Source: OMPR01 sp965183835
GTDB lineage: Bacteria; Pseudomonadota; Alphaproteobacteria; Rhodobacterales; Rhodobacteraceae
Direction of reading: 5' to 3'
NCBI GenBank assembly: GCA_965183835.1
Contig: CBCYME010000008.1
Span: 26,711-90,710, forward strand
DNA length: 64,000 nucleotides
The translations under genes and the position numbers were made by a program. The stretch's first letter is position 1; every line of letters starts with the position of its first letter. Below, piece by piece: positions 56,625 to 64,000 of this stretch. The notes under the pieces are model-generated. The model did not search any database, was not told the origin of the DNA, and was given only the letters and a program-made list of their open reading frames with translations.

Positions 56625-57622
56625 ATGGACGCCCCCGAAACAAAACGTGTCCCGCGTAAGATATGGAACTATACGCCCGCCTTGCCGCTGAACATGGCAC
56701 CCTATTGGGATTGGCCTGCACGACCTGTGGCATCGCTGCTCTATCTCTTGCAAAGCTGGAACCCAGTCGGATTGCGGTTTCTGATCCTGATTGTTGCAAT
56801 GGGGGTTTGGACTTGGTTCACGCCCGACCTGAGCCGCATGAAAACATTGCAAGCGGGCTGGGTCTTAGAAATCTGGGTGCGAAACCTGATCATTTTGGTG
56901 GCTGTGGCGGGGGGCTGCATCTGGCCCTGTGGAAATACAGAACGCAGCAAGACGACTATCGCTATGACATGCGCCCGATGGCCAAGGGGGCCAAGGTTTT
57001 CTATTTCAAAAATCAGGTCTGGGACAACATGTTCTGGACTCTGGGTCCCGCGCTTGCGTTCTGGACGTTCTGGGAATGCCTGATGTGGTACGCCTATGCC
57101 AATGGCTGGGCCACGATGATCACATTTCAGAGCAACCCTGTCTGGTTCGTTGCACTGATCGTGTTGATTCCAATTTGGGCCGGGCTGCATTTCTATTGGC
57201 TGCATCGGCTGTTGCATGTGGGTAAGCTGTATACGTGGTTTCACAGTTGGCATCACAAGAACATCAACACCGGCCCGTGGTCTGGCTTGGCCATGCACCC
57301 GGTCGAAAGCTTTTTCCTGATGTTTGACACCATGATCTTTTTCCTGCTGCCCGCGCATCCGGTGCATGTGTTGTTTTTGCTGTTACATCACGGGATCGGC
57401 GCGCCCACGTCCCATGCGGGTTTCGAAAACATCAAACTGGGCAAAGTCGGGAAATTCGCGCTGGGGGATTTCTTTCATCAGCTGCATCACAAGTTTTTCG
57501 ACTGCAACTATGGCACGTGGGAAACGCCTTGGGATCGGTGGTTCAACACCTTTCACGATGGCACTGCGGACGGAAACGAGCTGGTCAAAGAACGCCGTCG
57601 CAAAATCTGGCTAACCAAGTGA
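56625..57622 (+). pseudogene. sterol desaturase/fatty acid hydroxylase-family di-iron enzyme, frame broken by one base at about 56909
   Basis: Two frames form one 332-residue membrane hydroxylase. The first frame starts MDAPETKRVPRKIWNYTP at 56625 and holds the first helices; the second carries the His clusters HRLLH, HSWHH and HQLHH that bind the di-iron centre. The shift is at a G6 tract (56909-56914); one more G gives GGLHLALWKYRTQQ in frame. Relatives hydroxylate or desaturate lipid-like substrates using O2. It ends ten bases before the PanB-like gene, so the two are co-transcribed. Confidence 0.82.
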
Positions 57623-57632
57623 GGATCTATCC

Positions 57633-58457
57633 GTGAAAAACATCTATACCTTTGGCCGAAAGCCAGCGCGTCGCAATTATACGGTTAAGGATCTGCAGGA
57701 TCTTAAAAAGACTGGCCAGCGATTGACCATGTGCAACCCGGCAAACGAGGCTGAAATAAAAGCCTGTGTTGAAGCCGGGATTGATACGCTGACGCTGTGG
57801 GATGTGCATCTGGACATGGCGCGGGCCTTGGCCCCCACCCATTTTGCGGGCACGGCGATGAACTGGGGGCAGTTTGCCACCAAGGATGAGATCATGCGCC
57901 ATGCGATAACTTGCATGGAACAAGGCGCGGATATGTATTTCACCAACCGATCTTACGAGGTGGTGGAAATGCTCGCGAAAGAGGGCATCCCAGTTCAGGT
58001 TCACATGGGGTTGGTGCCCTCGCTCAGCCATTGGGCCGGTGGGTTACGGGCCTTTGGTCGGACCGCGGACGAAGCGATGGCGATTTATCGGACTTTCAAA
58101 GACTATGAAAATGCCGGGGCCTTTGCCTGCGAAATTGAATGTGTGGCCGAGGATACGCTGCGTCTGCTCAACGACCGGACGTCGATCGTGACGATCTCGC
58201 TTGGGTCTGGAAACGCGGGCGATATCATCTTTCTGTTCATGGCTGACATCTGTGGAGAGGCTGATAACCCACCGAAACACGCTCATGCGTTTGGTGATTT
58301 GAGCCGTTTGCATCGGCAAATCTATTCCGAACGGGTCACCGCGTTGCAAACGTTCCAAAGCGAGGTTCAGGCGCGCAACTTTCCCTATCCGGCCCAATCC
58401 ATATCCGTGCACGAGGGAGAGTTGGCCAAGTTGCACGAAGCCTTGGATCATCTCTGA
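57633..58457 (+). CDS. divergent PanB (ketopantoate hydroxymethyltransferase)-like protein
   Basis: A 274-residue TIM-barrel protein with the PanB layout: NYTVKDLQDLKKTGQRLTM, PVQVHMGLVPSLSHWAGG (compare HLGLTPQ...GGYKVQGRG), CEIECVAEDTLRLL and VTISLGSGNAGD. PanB normally adds a hydroxymethyl group from methylene-THF to 3-methyl-2-oxobutanoate. Here the usual Mg-site positions look changed: the region of VKIEGG reads YFTNRS, and GDSLGM reads WDVHLDM. A different C1 reaction is therefore likely. It follows the hydroxylase gene and faces a dimethylglycine-dehydrogenase-like gene. Confidence 0.78.
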   Translation: MKNIYTFGRKPARRNYTVKDLQDLKKTGQRLTMCNPANEAEIKACVEAGIDTLTLWDVHLDMARALAPTHFAGTAMNWGQFATKDEIMRHAITCMEQGADMYFTNRSYEVVEMLAKEGIPVQVHMGLVPSLSHWAGGLRAFGRTADEAMAIYRTFKDYENAGAFACEIECVAEDTLRLLNDRTSIVTISLGSGNAGDIIFLFMADICGEADNPPKHAHAFGDLSRLHRQIYSERVTALQTFQSEVQARNFPYPAQSISVHEGELAKLHEALDHL

Positions 58458-58460
58458 CAG

Positions 58461-58492
58461 CGTTGCGTGCCCTGTTGAAAGGGCACGCAACG
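58461..58492. terminator. hairpin between convergent PanB-like and dehydrogenase genes
   Basis: A perfect 13-base-pair stem (CGTTGCGTGCCCT / AGGGCACGCAACG) with loop GTTGAA, four bases after the PanB-like stop. No T tract, but the position suggests a bidirectional terminator. Confidence 0.6.
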
Positions 58493-58506
58493 TTGGTCTA
58501 GTGGGG

Positions 58507-60957
58507 TCAGGCCCGCATGTTGGCACCGTTTGCGTCGTAGATCGGTGCGCCCAACACCTCGGCATCATAAAGTTCGCCCAGAATTTCCACCTGCAGCCGG
58601 GTGCCAGCCCCGGCATGTTGGGTGGTGACATAGCCCATGGCCATGGATTTGCCGACGTGGTGGGCATACCCCCCGGATGAGATATAGCCGACAGCGGCGC
58701 CATCTTTCAGGATGGCTTCGTCGTTGCTGACATCAATTCCGTCTACATCAATTGTCAGGGTAACCAGCTTTTGCTTGGGGCCAGTGTCACGCGCCGCAAG
58801 GGTGGCGTCTTTGCCGACGAAGTCTTTCTTCCAGTTGATGAACACATCCATCCCGGATTCAACGGCGTCGAAATCGGGCCGGAAATCCAGAGTCCACACG
58901 CCCCAACCTTTTTCCAACCGCATCGACATCAGCGCGCGTGCGCCATACCAACGATAGCCCAAGTCGGCGCCCGCCTCTTCAATCGCTTCGGCCAGACGCA
59001 GCAGATATTGCGGTTTGCAATAGATTTCATAGCCCAGTTCACCGCTGAACGAGATCCGGTTCAGGATCACGGGCACACCCCCGACATACGTTTGACGCAG
59101 GTCACGGAATTTGAACGCCTCTGCTGAAACGTCGTCACGGGTGAGCCGGGCCAGCAAATCGCGCGACTTTGGGCCGGACAAAGCAATCCCATGCCAATCG
59201 TCACTGACATTGGCATAGGTCACATCAGCAGGCAGATCCTTTTCAAACCACCGGCGATGGGCCTCTTGCATGGTGCCCGACCCGAACAGGATGAAATGGT
59301 CCTCGCTTAAACAGGCAACAGTCAGATCCCCGTACAGTTTGCCCTTGGGTGTCAACATTGGGGTCAGGGTCAGGCGGCCCGGTTTGGGCACGTATCCTGC
59401 AAGGGTCCGATCCAGATAGGCGCGTGCGCCCGCGCCTTTGAATTCATGTTTGGCGAAATTGGCGATTTCAATGCCGCCCACCGCTTCGCGCACGGCTTTG
59501 ACCTCGCGCGCGACATAGTCATGGCTGCGGTTGCGTTCGAACGTGGGGTCCTCGTGTGCGTCCGCTGGCCCATCGGCAAACCACAGTGCATTTTCCAAGC
59601 CAAAACTCTGCCCCATCCGCGCGCCTTTGGCGACAAGGCGGTCGTGCAAGGCGGTGGTTTTTTGCATCCGTCCCTTGGGCAGCGTTTCATTGGGAAAGGT
59701 CATGACAAAGCGACGCTCGTAGTTTTCGGTCGACTTGACCGTGCCCCAGTCAGGGGTGGCAAAATCACCAAAACGCGCGACATCCATGGCCCAGACATCA
59801 ATGCTGGGTTCGCCGTCGATCATCCATTCGGCCATGGTCAGACCCACGCCGCCGCCCTGACAGAACCCGGCCATAACGCCCACGGCACACCAATAGTTTT
59901 TCATCCCCGGCACCGGGCCAATCATCGGGTTGCCATCGGGGCCGAATGTAAACGGCCCGTTGATCATATCCTTGATACCGGCCTCGCCAATTGCTGGGAT
60001 GCGTTCGAATGACATCTCTAGTCGATCGGCAATGCGGTCCAGATCGGGTTGCAGCAGTTCATGCCCGAAATCCCAAGGGGTGCCGCCAACCTTCCATGGG
60101 GTGCCTTTGGGTTCGTACGTGCCCAAGAGCATGCCCTGACGTTCCTGGCGGAAGTAGATGTTCGCCTCGTAGTCGATGCCAGCAGGCAGGCGGGTTGGGT
60201 GGTTGGCCACGGCGTCGATTTTTTCAGTGATCAGATAGTGATGTTCCATCGGCTGCACGGGCAGGTTCAAGCCCTGCATATGCCCGACCTCGCGCGCCCA
60301 CAGACCGCCGCAGTTCACAATGTGTTCGGCGTTGATCACCCCCTTGGGCGTGGTCACATCCCAGCTGCCATCGGGGCGCTGTTTTGTGGCGGTGGCCGGG
60401 GTGTGGGTGAAATATTGCGCGCCGTGGACTTTGGCCGCCTTGGCAAAGGCATAGGTGGCCCCAGACGGGTCCAGATCGCCATCCTGATCATCCCACAACG
60501 CCGCGTGGTAATGGCTGGGGTCAATCAGTGGATGACGTTCGGCCACCTCTTTAGGGGAAATGAACTCCTGATTGAGCCCCATGTACCGCGCCTTGGAGCG
60601 TTCGCGTTTCAGATAATCATACCATGTTTTGTTCGAGGCCAGATAAAACCCACCGGTGATGTGCAGCCCGACTGAATGTCCCGACAGCTCTTCGATCTCT
60701 TTATACAGATCAATGGTATAGCTTTGCAGGCGCGAGATATTTGGGTCGGAACTGATGGTGTGGATCTGACCGGCCGCGTGCCAGGACGAGCCCGACGTCA
60801 GCTCATCGCGTTCCAGCAGAACGGCATCTTTCCAGCCGAATTTGGCCAGATGATACAGAATGGAACAGCCAACAACACCGCCGCCAATGATGACGACTTT
60901 GGCGTGGGAGGGCAGCTTTTTGGTGGTGGTTGAGGGTTCGCTTTGAATTTCAGGCAT
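58507..60957 (-). CDS. dimethylglycine dehydrogenase-like FAD oxidoreductase with GcvT domain
   Basis: An 816-residue enzyme. The N-terminal FAD domain (VVIIGGGVVGCSILYHLA) has SGSSWHAAGQIH, whose His carries covalent FAD in the family. After a linker, the C-terminal GcvT-like domains (LNRISFSGELGYEIYCKP, SMRLEKGWGVW) bind tetrahydrofolate. Dimethylglycine dehydrogenases remove an N-methyl group and give methylene-THF. It is followed upstream by an MttB homologue on the same strand, 61 bases away, consistent with stepwise demethylation of a betaine. Confidence 0.9.
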   Translation of the reverse strand: MPEIQSEPSTTTKKLPSHAKVVIIGGGVVGCSILYHLAKFGWKDAVLLERDELTSGSSWHAAGQIHTISSDPNISRLQSYTIDLYKEIEELSGHSVGLHITGGFYLASNKTWYDYLKRERSKARYMGLNQEFISPKEVAERHPLIDPSHYHAALWDDQDGDLDPSGATYAFAKAAKVHGAQYFTHTPATATKQRPDGSWDVTTPKGVINAEHIVNCGGLWAREVGHMQGLNLPVQPMEHHYLITEKIDAVANHPTRLPAGIDYEANIYFRQERQGMLLGTYEPKGTPWKVGGTPWDFGHELLQPDLDRIADRLEMSFERIPAIGEAGIKDMINGPFTFGPDGNPMIGPVPGMKNYWCAVGVMAGFCQGGGVGLTMAEWMIDGEPSIDVWAMDVARFGDFATPDWGTVKSTENYERRFVMTFPNETLPKGRMQKTTALHDRLVAKGARMGQSFGLENALWFADGPADAHEDPTFERNRSHDYVAREVKAVREAVGGIEIANFAKHEFKGAGARAYLDRTLAGYVPKPGRLTLTPMLTPKGKLYGDLTVACLSEDHFILFGSGTMQEAHRRWFEKDLPADVTYANVSDDWHGIALSGPKSRDLLARLTRDDVSAEAFKFRDLRQTYVGGVPVILNRISFSGELGYEIYCKPQYLLRLAEAIEEAGADLGYRWYGARALMSMRLEKGWGVWTLDFRPDFDAVESGMDVFINWKKDFVGKDATLAARDTGPKQKLVTLTIDVDGIDVSNDEAILKDGAAVGYISSGGYAHHVGKSMAMGYVTTQHAGAGTRLQVEILGELYDAEVLGAPIYDANGANMRA

Positions 60958-61018
60958 GTGGGATCTCTTTAACAGGCGTGCAGGGGGGCAGACTGGATCG
61001 TCGCGGCGCTAACGTGGC

Positions 61019-62539
61019 TCAGTACCAAGCATCGGGGATCTCTTCCTTGCGCTTGGCAACATAGGCGGACAGCTCTTCTTTGATTGCCGGGTCCATTGGC
61101 GGAGCCTCGTATTGGGACAGCATTTCATTCCAGCGGTCATAGGCGCGTTGGCGCATGTCCTTTGATCCGCCGTCTTCCCAGCTTTCGACGTTTTCACTGT
61201 CGCTGAGGGTGGGTTCATAAAACGCGGTCTGATAGTTGCGCATGGTGTGCCCCGAGCCAAGGAAATGACCGCCGGGGGCAACTTCGCCATAGGCATCCCG
61301 CGCAAAGGCTTCGTCGCTTGTGTCCAACCCTTGGGACAGGACCTTTTGATATGATCCCAGACGGTCGGCATCCATAATGAGCTTTTCAAACCCGGTGCAC
61401 AGACCCCCTTCGAGCCAGCCAGCCGAATGCAGCACATAATTGGCGCCCGCCAGCATGGTGGAATGCATCGAATCCGCACTTTCATAGGCGGCTTGTGCAT
61501 CCTCGATCTTGGAGGCAGTCAACGATCCGCCGCATCGCAACGGCAGGCCAGCGCGGCGTGCGAGTTGGCCAATGGCATAGTTCGAAATCACCGGCTCAGG
61601 CATGCCAAACGTGGGTGCACCGGATTTCAGCGACATTGAACTGAGAAAGTTCCCCAACACAAACGGTGCGCCGGGGCGGACGAGCTGGGTAAAGGCGCAG
61701 ACCATCATCGCCTCGGCCATCGCTTGGGCGACGGATGCGGCGGTGGACACCGGACCCATCGCGCCGGACAGGATAAACGGAACCACGATAATGCCCTGAC
61801 CCCGTGCGGAATAGGTGCGGATGGCTTCGGTCACCACCTTGTCCACCAACAGCGGAGAGTTGGTGTTGACGTTGCCCATGATGACGCAATTGTTGTCCAT
61901 CACATCGCGCCCAAAGACGATTTCCGCCATGTCGATGCTGTCTTGGGCGCGGCTCATTTCGGTGATCGCCCCAAGGTGGGGTTTGTCGCTGAGCGTCATA
62001 TGCGCAAAAAGCATATCGAAATGACGTTTGGAAACCGGCACATCACAGGGTTCGCAGATGACGAACCCCCCGTGATGCAGATTGGGGTGCATGTAGGTGA
62101 GTTTGACCAGCTTCTCAAAGCTGTCCATGTCACCATAGCGACGCCCCCCTTCCAGATCGCGCACAAACGGCGCCCCATATATGGGTGCAAAGACCTGATT
62201 GTTGCCCCCAATGGTGACCGAGCGTGCGGGGTTCCGGGCCAGTTGGGTAAATTCGCTGGGGGCTTTGGCGCATAAGGCACGGATCCATTGGGCATCCGCG
62301 CGGATGATATCCCCGTCCAGCGTGGCACCCGCTTGTTTCCAGATCCGCAGCGCCTCGGGGTCGTCGCGAAAGGCAATGCCAATGTCCTGCAACAGCCAAT
62401 CCACTTGGGTCTCTAGTTTTTGCAGGGCCTCTTCGTCCAGCATGTCAAAGAACGGCAAGGTTCGTTTGATCCAAGGCGATGCAGGCGCGCCGGGTATTTG
62501 GGTTTGTCTGTCACGCGCAGCGCGAGAACGTCTGGCCAT
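61019..62539 (-). CDS. MttB-family (non-pyrrolysine) methyltransferase, second copy
   Basis: A 506-residue paralogue of the protein at 52.9-54.4 kb with the same layout (LETQVDWLLQDIGIAFRDD; GGHFLGSGHTMRNYQTAFYEP) and no in-frame amber codon. It should demethylate a quaternary amine. It leads an apparent operon with the dimethylglycine-dehydrogenase-like gene and is divergent from a LysR regulator. No corrinoid carrier gene is in the window. Confidence 0.85.
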   Translation of the reverse strand: MARRSRAARDRQTQIPGAPASPWIKRTLPFFDMLDEEALQKLETQVDWLLQDIGIAFRDDPEALRIWKQAGATLDGDIIRADAQWIRALCAKAPSEFTQLARNPARSVTIGGNNQVFAPIYGAPFVRDLEGGRRYGDMDSFEKLVKLTYMHPNLHHGGFVICEPCDVPVSKRHFDMLFAHMTLSDKPHLGAITEMSRAQDSIDMAEIVFGRDVMDNNCVIMGNVNTNSPLLVDKVVTEAIRTYSARGQGIIVVPFILSGAMGPVSTAASVAQAMAEAMMVCAFTQLVRPGAPFVLGNFLSSMSLKSGAPTFGMPEPVISNYAIGQLARRAGLPLRCGGSLTASKIEDAQAAYESADSMHSTMLAGANYVLHSAGWLEGGLCTGFEKLIMDADRLGSYQKVLSQGLDTSDEAFARDAYGEVAPGGHFLGSGHTMRNYQTAFYEPTLSDSENVESWEDGGSKDMRQRAYDRWNEMLSQYEAPPMDPAIKEELSAYVAKRKEEIPDAWY

Positions 62540-62634
62540 GGGGTGTCTCCAGCAACATTTTGTTGTCGAATGTTAGCTGTGCGAATTGAGCTTGTGACGC
62601 TTGAAATTTTTGATCTTTAGGATAAGCACAGGAA
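62540..62634. promoter_or_regulatory. divergent promoter region between MttB-like and LysR genes
   Basis: 95 bases containing the inverted repeat CAACA-TTT-TGTTG at 62553-62565 and AT-rich stretches. It should hold the promoters of both genes; the repeat is a candidate LysR site. Confidence 0.4.
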
Positions 62635-63558
62635 ATGCGAAATCTCTGGAAACTCTTGAATAGCCCACGCCACTTGATTGTGTTCGAGGCTGCGGCCCGT
62701 CTTGGATCATTCACACGGGCGGCAGCAGAGCTGAATATTCAGCAACCTGCGGTCAGTATGGCGATCAAACAGTTGGAAGGGTCGCTGGGTGTTACCCTGT
62801 TTCACCGCAGCCATAGAAAGATAGAACTGACCAAAGCGGGTGAGCGCTTTTTCACGGATGTGTCCATTGGTTTGGGCCACATTCAAAACGCGGCCCTTGC
62901 GATCCATCAACGCGGCCAGAACGATCACGTGACCCTGTCGGTTTCAACCGCCTTTGCCTATTATTGGATGGTGCCCCGGCTCGAAGACTTGCACGAGAAA
63001 CATCCAAACGTTGATTTGCGATTGCAAACCAGTGACCGAGAACCGGATATCGGCTCAGAAGGGATCAGCCTTGCCATTCGTCGAGGCAGTGGCGTTTGGC
63101 CCGGCGTGCAGTCGGTGTTGATCGCACCCGAAGTGATTTTCCCGATTGCGAACCCCAGATTGATGGCCTCGGCGATCAATTTGAAAACTGCGGCGAATTT
63201 GCTGCATGAACGGTTGATCCATCTGGAAGAACCGGTTCGCGAAAGACCCACATGGGATCAATGGTTTGCCCATTTTGGGGTGCCAGGTGGAACCCCAAAG
63301 GCGGGTTTGCGCCTGAATGACTATGCGTTGGTTTTACAGGCCGCGATGGCGGGCGAGGGGTTCGCCTTTGGCTGGCAGCATGTCACCGATAATCTGATTG
63401 AAAAGGGGCTGCTGGCCGCGCGCCCCGAATGGAGCTGGGAAACCGGCAACGGCTTTTATTTGGTTTGGTCAACCGAAACGCCCCTTATTCCGCAGGCGGA
63501 ACAGGTGCGTGATTGGATGATTGCCAAAGCAAAATCAGGGAACGCCCTGAGCCGCTGA
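62635..63558 (+). CDS. LysR-family transcriptional regulator (GcvA-like)
   Basis: A 307-residue LysR regulator. The winged helix includes FEAAARLGSFTRAAAELNIQQPAVS in pieces, and the C-terminal part is a co-inducer domain. It is divergent from the MttB-dehydrogenase operon, which it probably activates in the presence of the substrate. It is related in type to the LysR at 55.5-56.5 kb. Confidence 0.88.
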   Translation: MRNLWKLLNSPRHLIVFEAAARLGSFTRAAAELNIQQPAVSMAIKQLEGSLGVTLFHRSHRKIELTKAGERFFTDVSIGLGHIQNAALAIHQRGQNDHVTLSVSTAFAYYWMVPRLEDLHEKHPNVDLRLQTSDREPDIGSEGISLAIRRGSGVWPGVQSVLIAPEVIFPIANPRLMASAINLKTAANLLHERLIHLEEPVRERPTWDQWFAHFGVPGGTPKAGLRLNDYALVLQAAMAGEGFAFGWQHVTDNLIEKGLLAARPEWSWETGNGFYLVWSTETPLIPQAEQVRDWMIAKAKSGNALSR

Positions 63559-63563
63559 TGGCG

Positions 63564-64000
63564 CTATGTCAGAATACCTGTGACCCGTTCGATCAGCCAA
63601 TAGGCGGCCATGATACCGATCAGCTGTGCAGACCCCCAGCTTACATTCATGCGGAGTTTGGGAGGCAGGAGGCCGCGCGGTTCTAACAGACGTTTGAGGA
63701 TATAACCCGCGACCAATATCACCGCGATGAACAAAAGCTGACCCGCCTCAACACCAAGGTTGAATGATAGCAACGCCAAGGGAACATCGCCGGGCGGCAG
63801 CCCAATTTCGGCCAAAGCACCCGCAAAGCCAAACCCGTGGAGCAAGCCGAACAGGAACGAAACGCTCCATGGATACAACTCTGAAAAACGCGGCGTGTCT
63901 GGATCCCGTTTCAGCAATTCAGAGGCGACAAACATGATCGACAGGGCAATGACCGCTTCGACAGGGGGGCCGGGCAGCGACACATAGCCAAGCGTGGCAC
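63564..64000 (-). CDS. HupE/UreJ-family membrane protein (N-terminus beyond window)
   Basis: The last 145 codons of a membrane protein whose frame stays open to the right edge. FLFGLLHGFGFAGALAEIGLP and LALLSFNLGVEAGQLLFIA are HupE/UreJ-type signatures; members are proposed metal (nickel or cobalt) permeases or accessory proteins. The full length and start cannot be seen. It is convergent with the LysR gene, five bases apart. Confidence 0.82.
   Translation of the reverse strand, partial: ATLGYVSLPGPPVEAVIALSIMFVASELLKRDPDTPRFSELYPWSVSFLFGLLHGFGFAGALAEIGLPPGDVPLALLSFNLGVEAGQLLFIAVILVAGYILKRLLEPRGLLPPKLRMNVSWGSAQLIGIMAAYWLIERVTGILT

Noticed and set aside
57633..58457. Assignment as the pantothenate enzyme PanB
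   Set aside because: Key metal-site positions appear changed and no panC or other pantothenate gene is nearby.

Overview
The window looks like a chromosome segment from a marine Roseobacter-group (Rhodobacterales) alphaproteobacterium. This is inferred from gene content: a complete sodium-pumping NADH:quinone reductase with its maturation factors, a monomeric-type isocitrate dehydrogenase, a bioBFDAGC operon preceded by two TTATAGATAA (BioR-type) boxes, and several clusters for methylated or amino-substituted nitrogen compounds (MttB-like methyltransferases, GcvT-fused FAD dehydrogenases, BKACE, diaminopropionate ammonia-lyase). No rRNA, tRNA, CRISPR array or phage was seen.

Layout. 1-3.8 kb (minus): a cyclase/ATPase signalling protein running off the left edge, with an upstream bicovalent-flavin oxidoreductase. 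3.9-12.0 kb: Na+-NQR, with nqrABCDEF as one minus-strand operon, then a CBS-domain gene on the other strand, a 61-codon-class membrane protein, apbE and nqrM. 12.4-17.3 kb: an RND efflux operon with its TetR regulator. 17.4-19.8 kb: glpR-glpD. 20.1-22.3 kb: icd, riddled with small insertions. 22.5-23.3 kb: a gutted IS6-like element holding an AT-rich orphan gene. 23.3-25.7 kb: tex. 25.9-32.9 kb: a GH25 lipoprotein, bioR and the biotin operon. 33.0-37.8 kb: a four-gene operon centred on diaminopropionate ammonia-lyase, with a divergent Lrp regulator. 37.8-43.3 kb: an RpiR regulator divergent from a dehydrogenase-BKACE-aminotransferase operon. 43.3-46.7 kb: a flavin-binding protein, psd-pssA and a GlxA-type regulator. 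46.8-54.4 kb: GntR, a DHDPS-family/aldehyde-dehydrogenase frame, a PuuB-like oxidase, two SDRs and an MttB homologue. 54.5-62.5 kb: an EamA transporter, LysR, a di-iron hydroxylase, a PanB-like protein, a dimethylglycine-dehydrogenase-like enzyme and a second MttB homologue. 62.6-64 kb: LysR and a partial HupE/UreJ protein.

How the genes work together. NqrA-F make the pump; ApbE attaches FMN to NqrB and NqrC, and NqrM is the maturation factor. BioC and BioG open and close the methyl-ester route to pimeloyl-ACP, BioFADB finish biotin, and BioR probably represses through the two boxes. Most of 33-62 kb appears to feed amines, amino acids and methyl groups into central and tetrahydrofolate C1 metabolism; substrates are not determined by the sequence.

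Sequence quality. At least seven loci carry one-base errors in or beside short homopolymers, or clusters of such errors (2.7, 20.56-20.91, 25.31, 48.46, 50.82, 52.60 and 56.91 kb). Correcting them restores full-length family members with lengths divisible by three. They probably reflect base-calling errors, and one of them probably creates an artificial 807-codon fusion.
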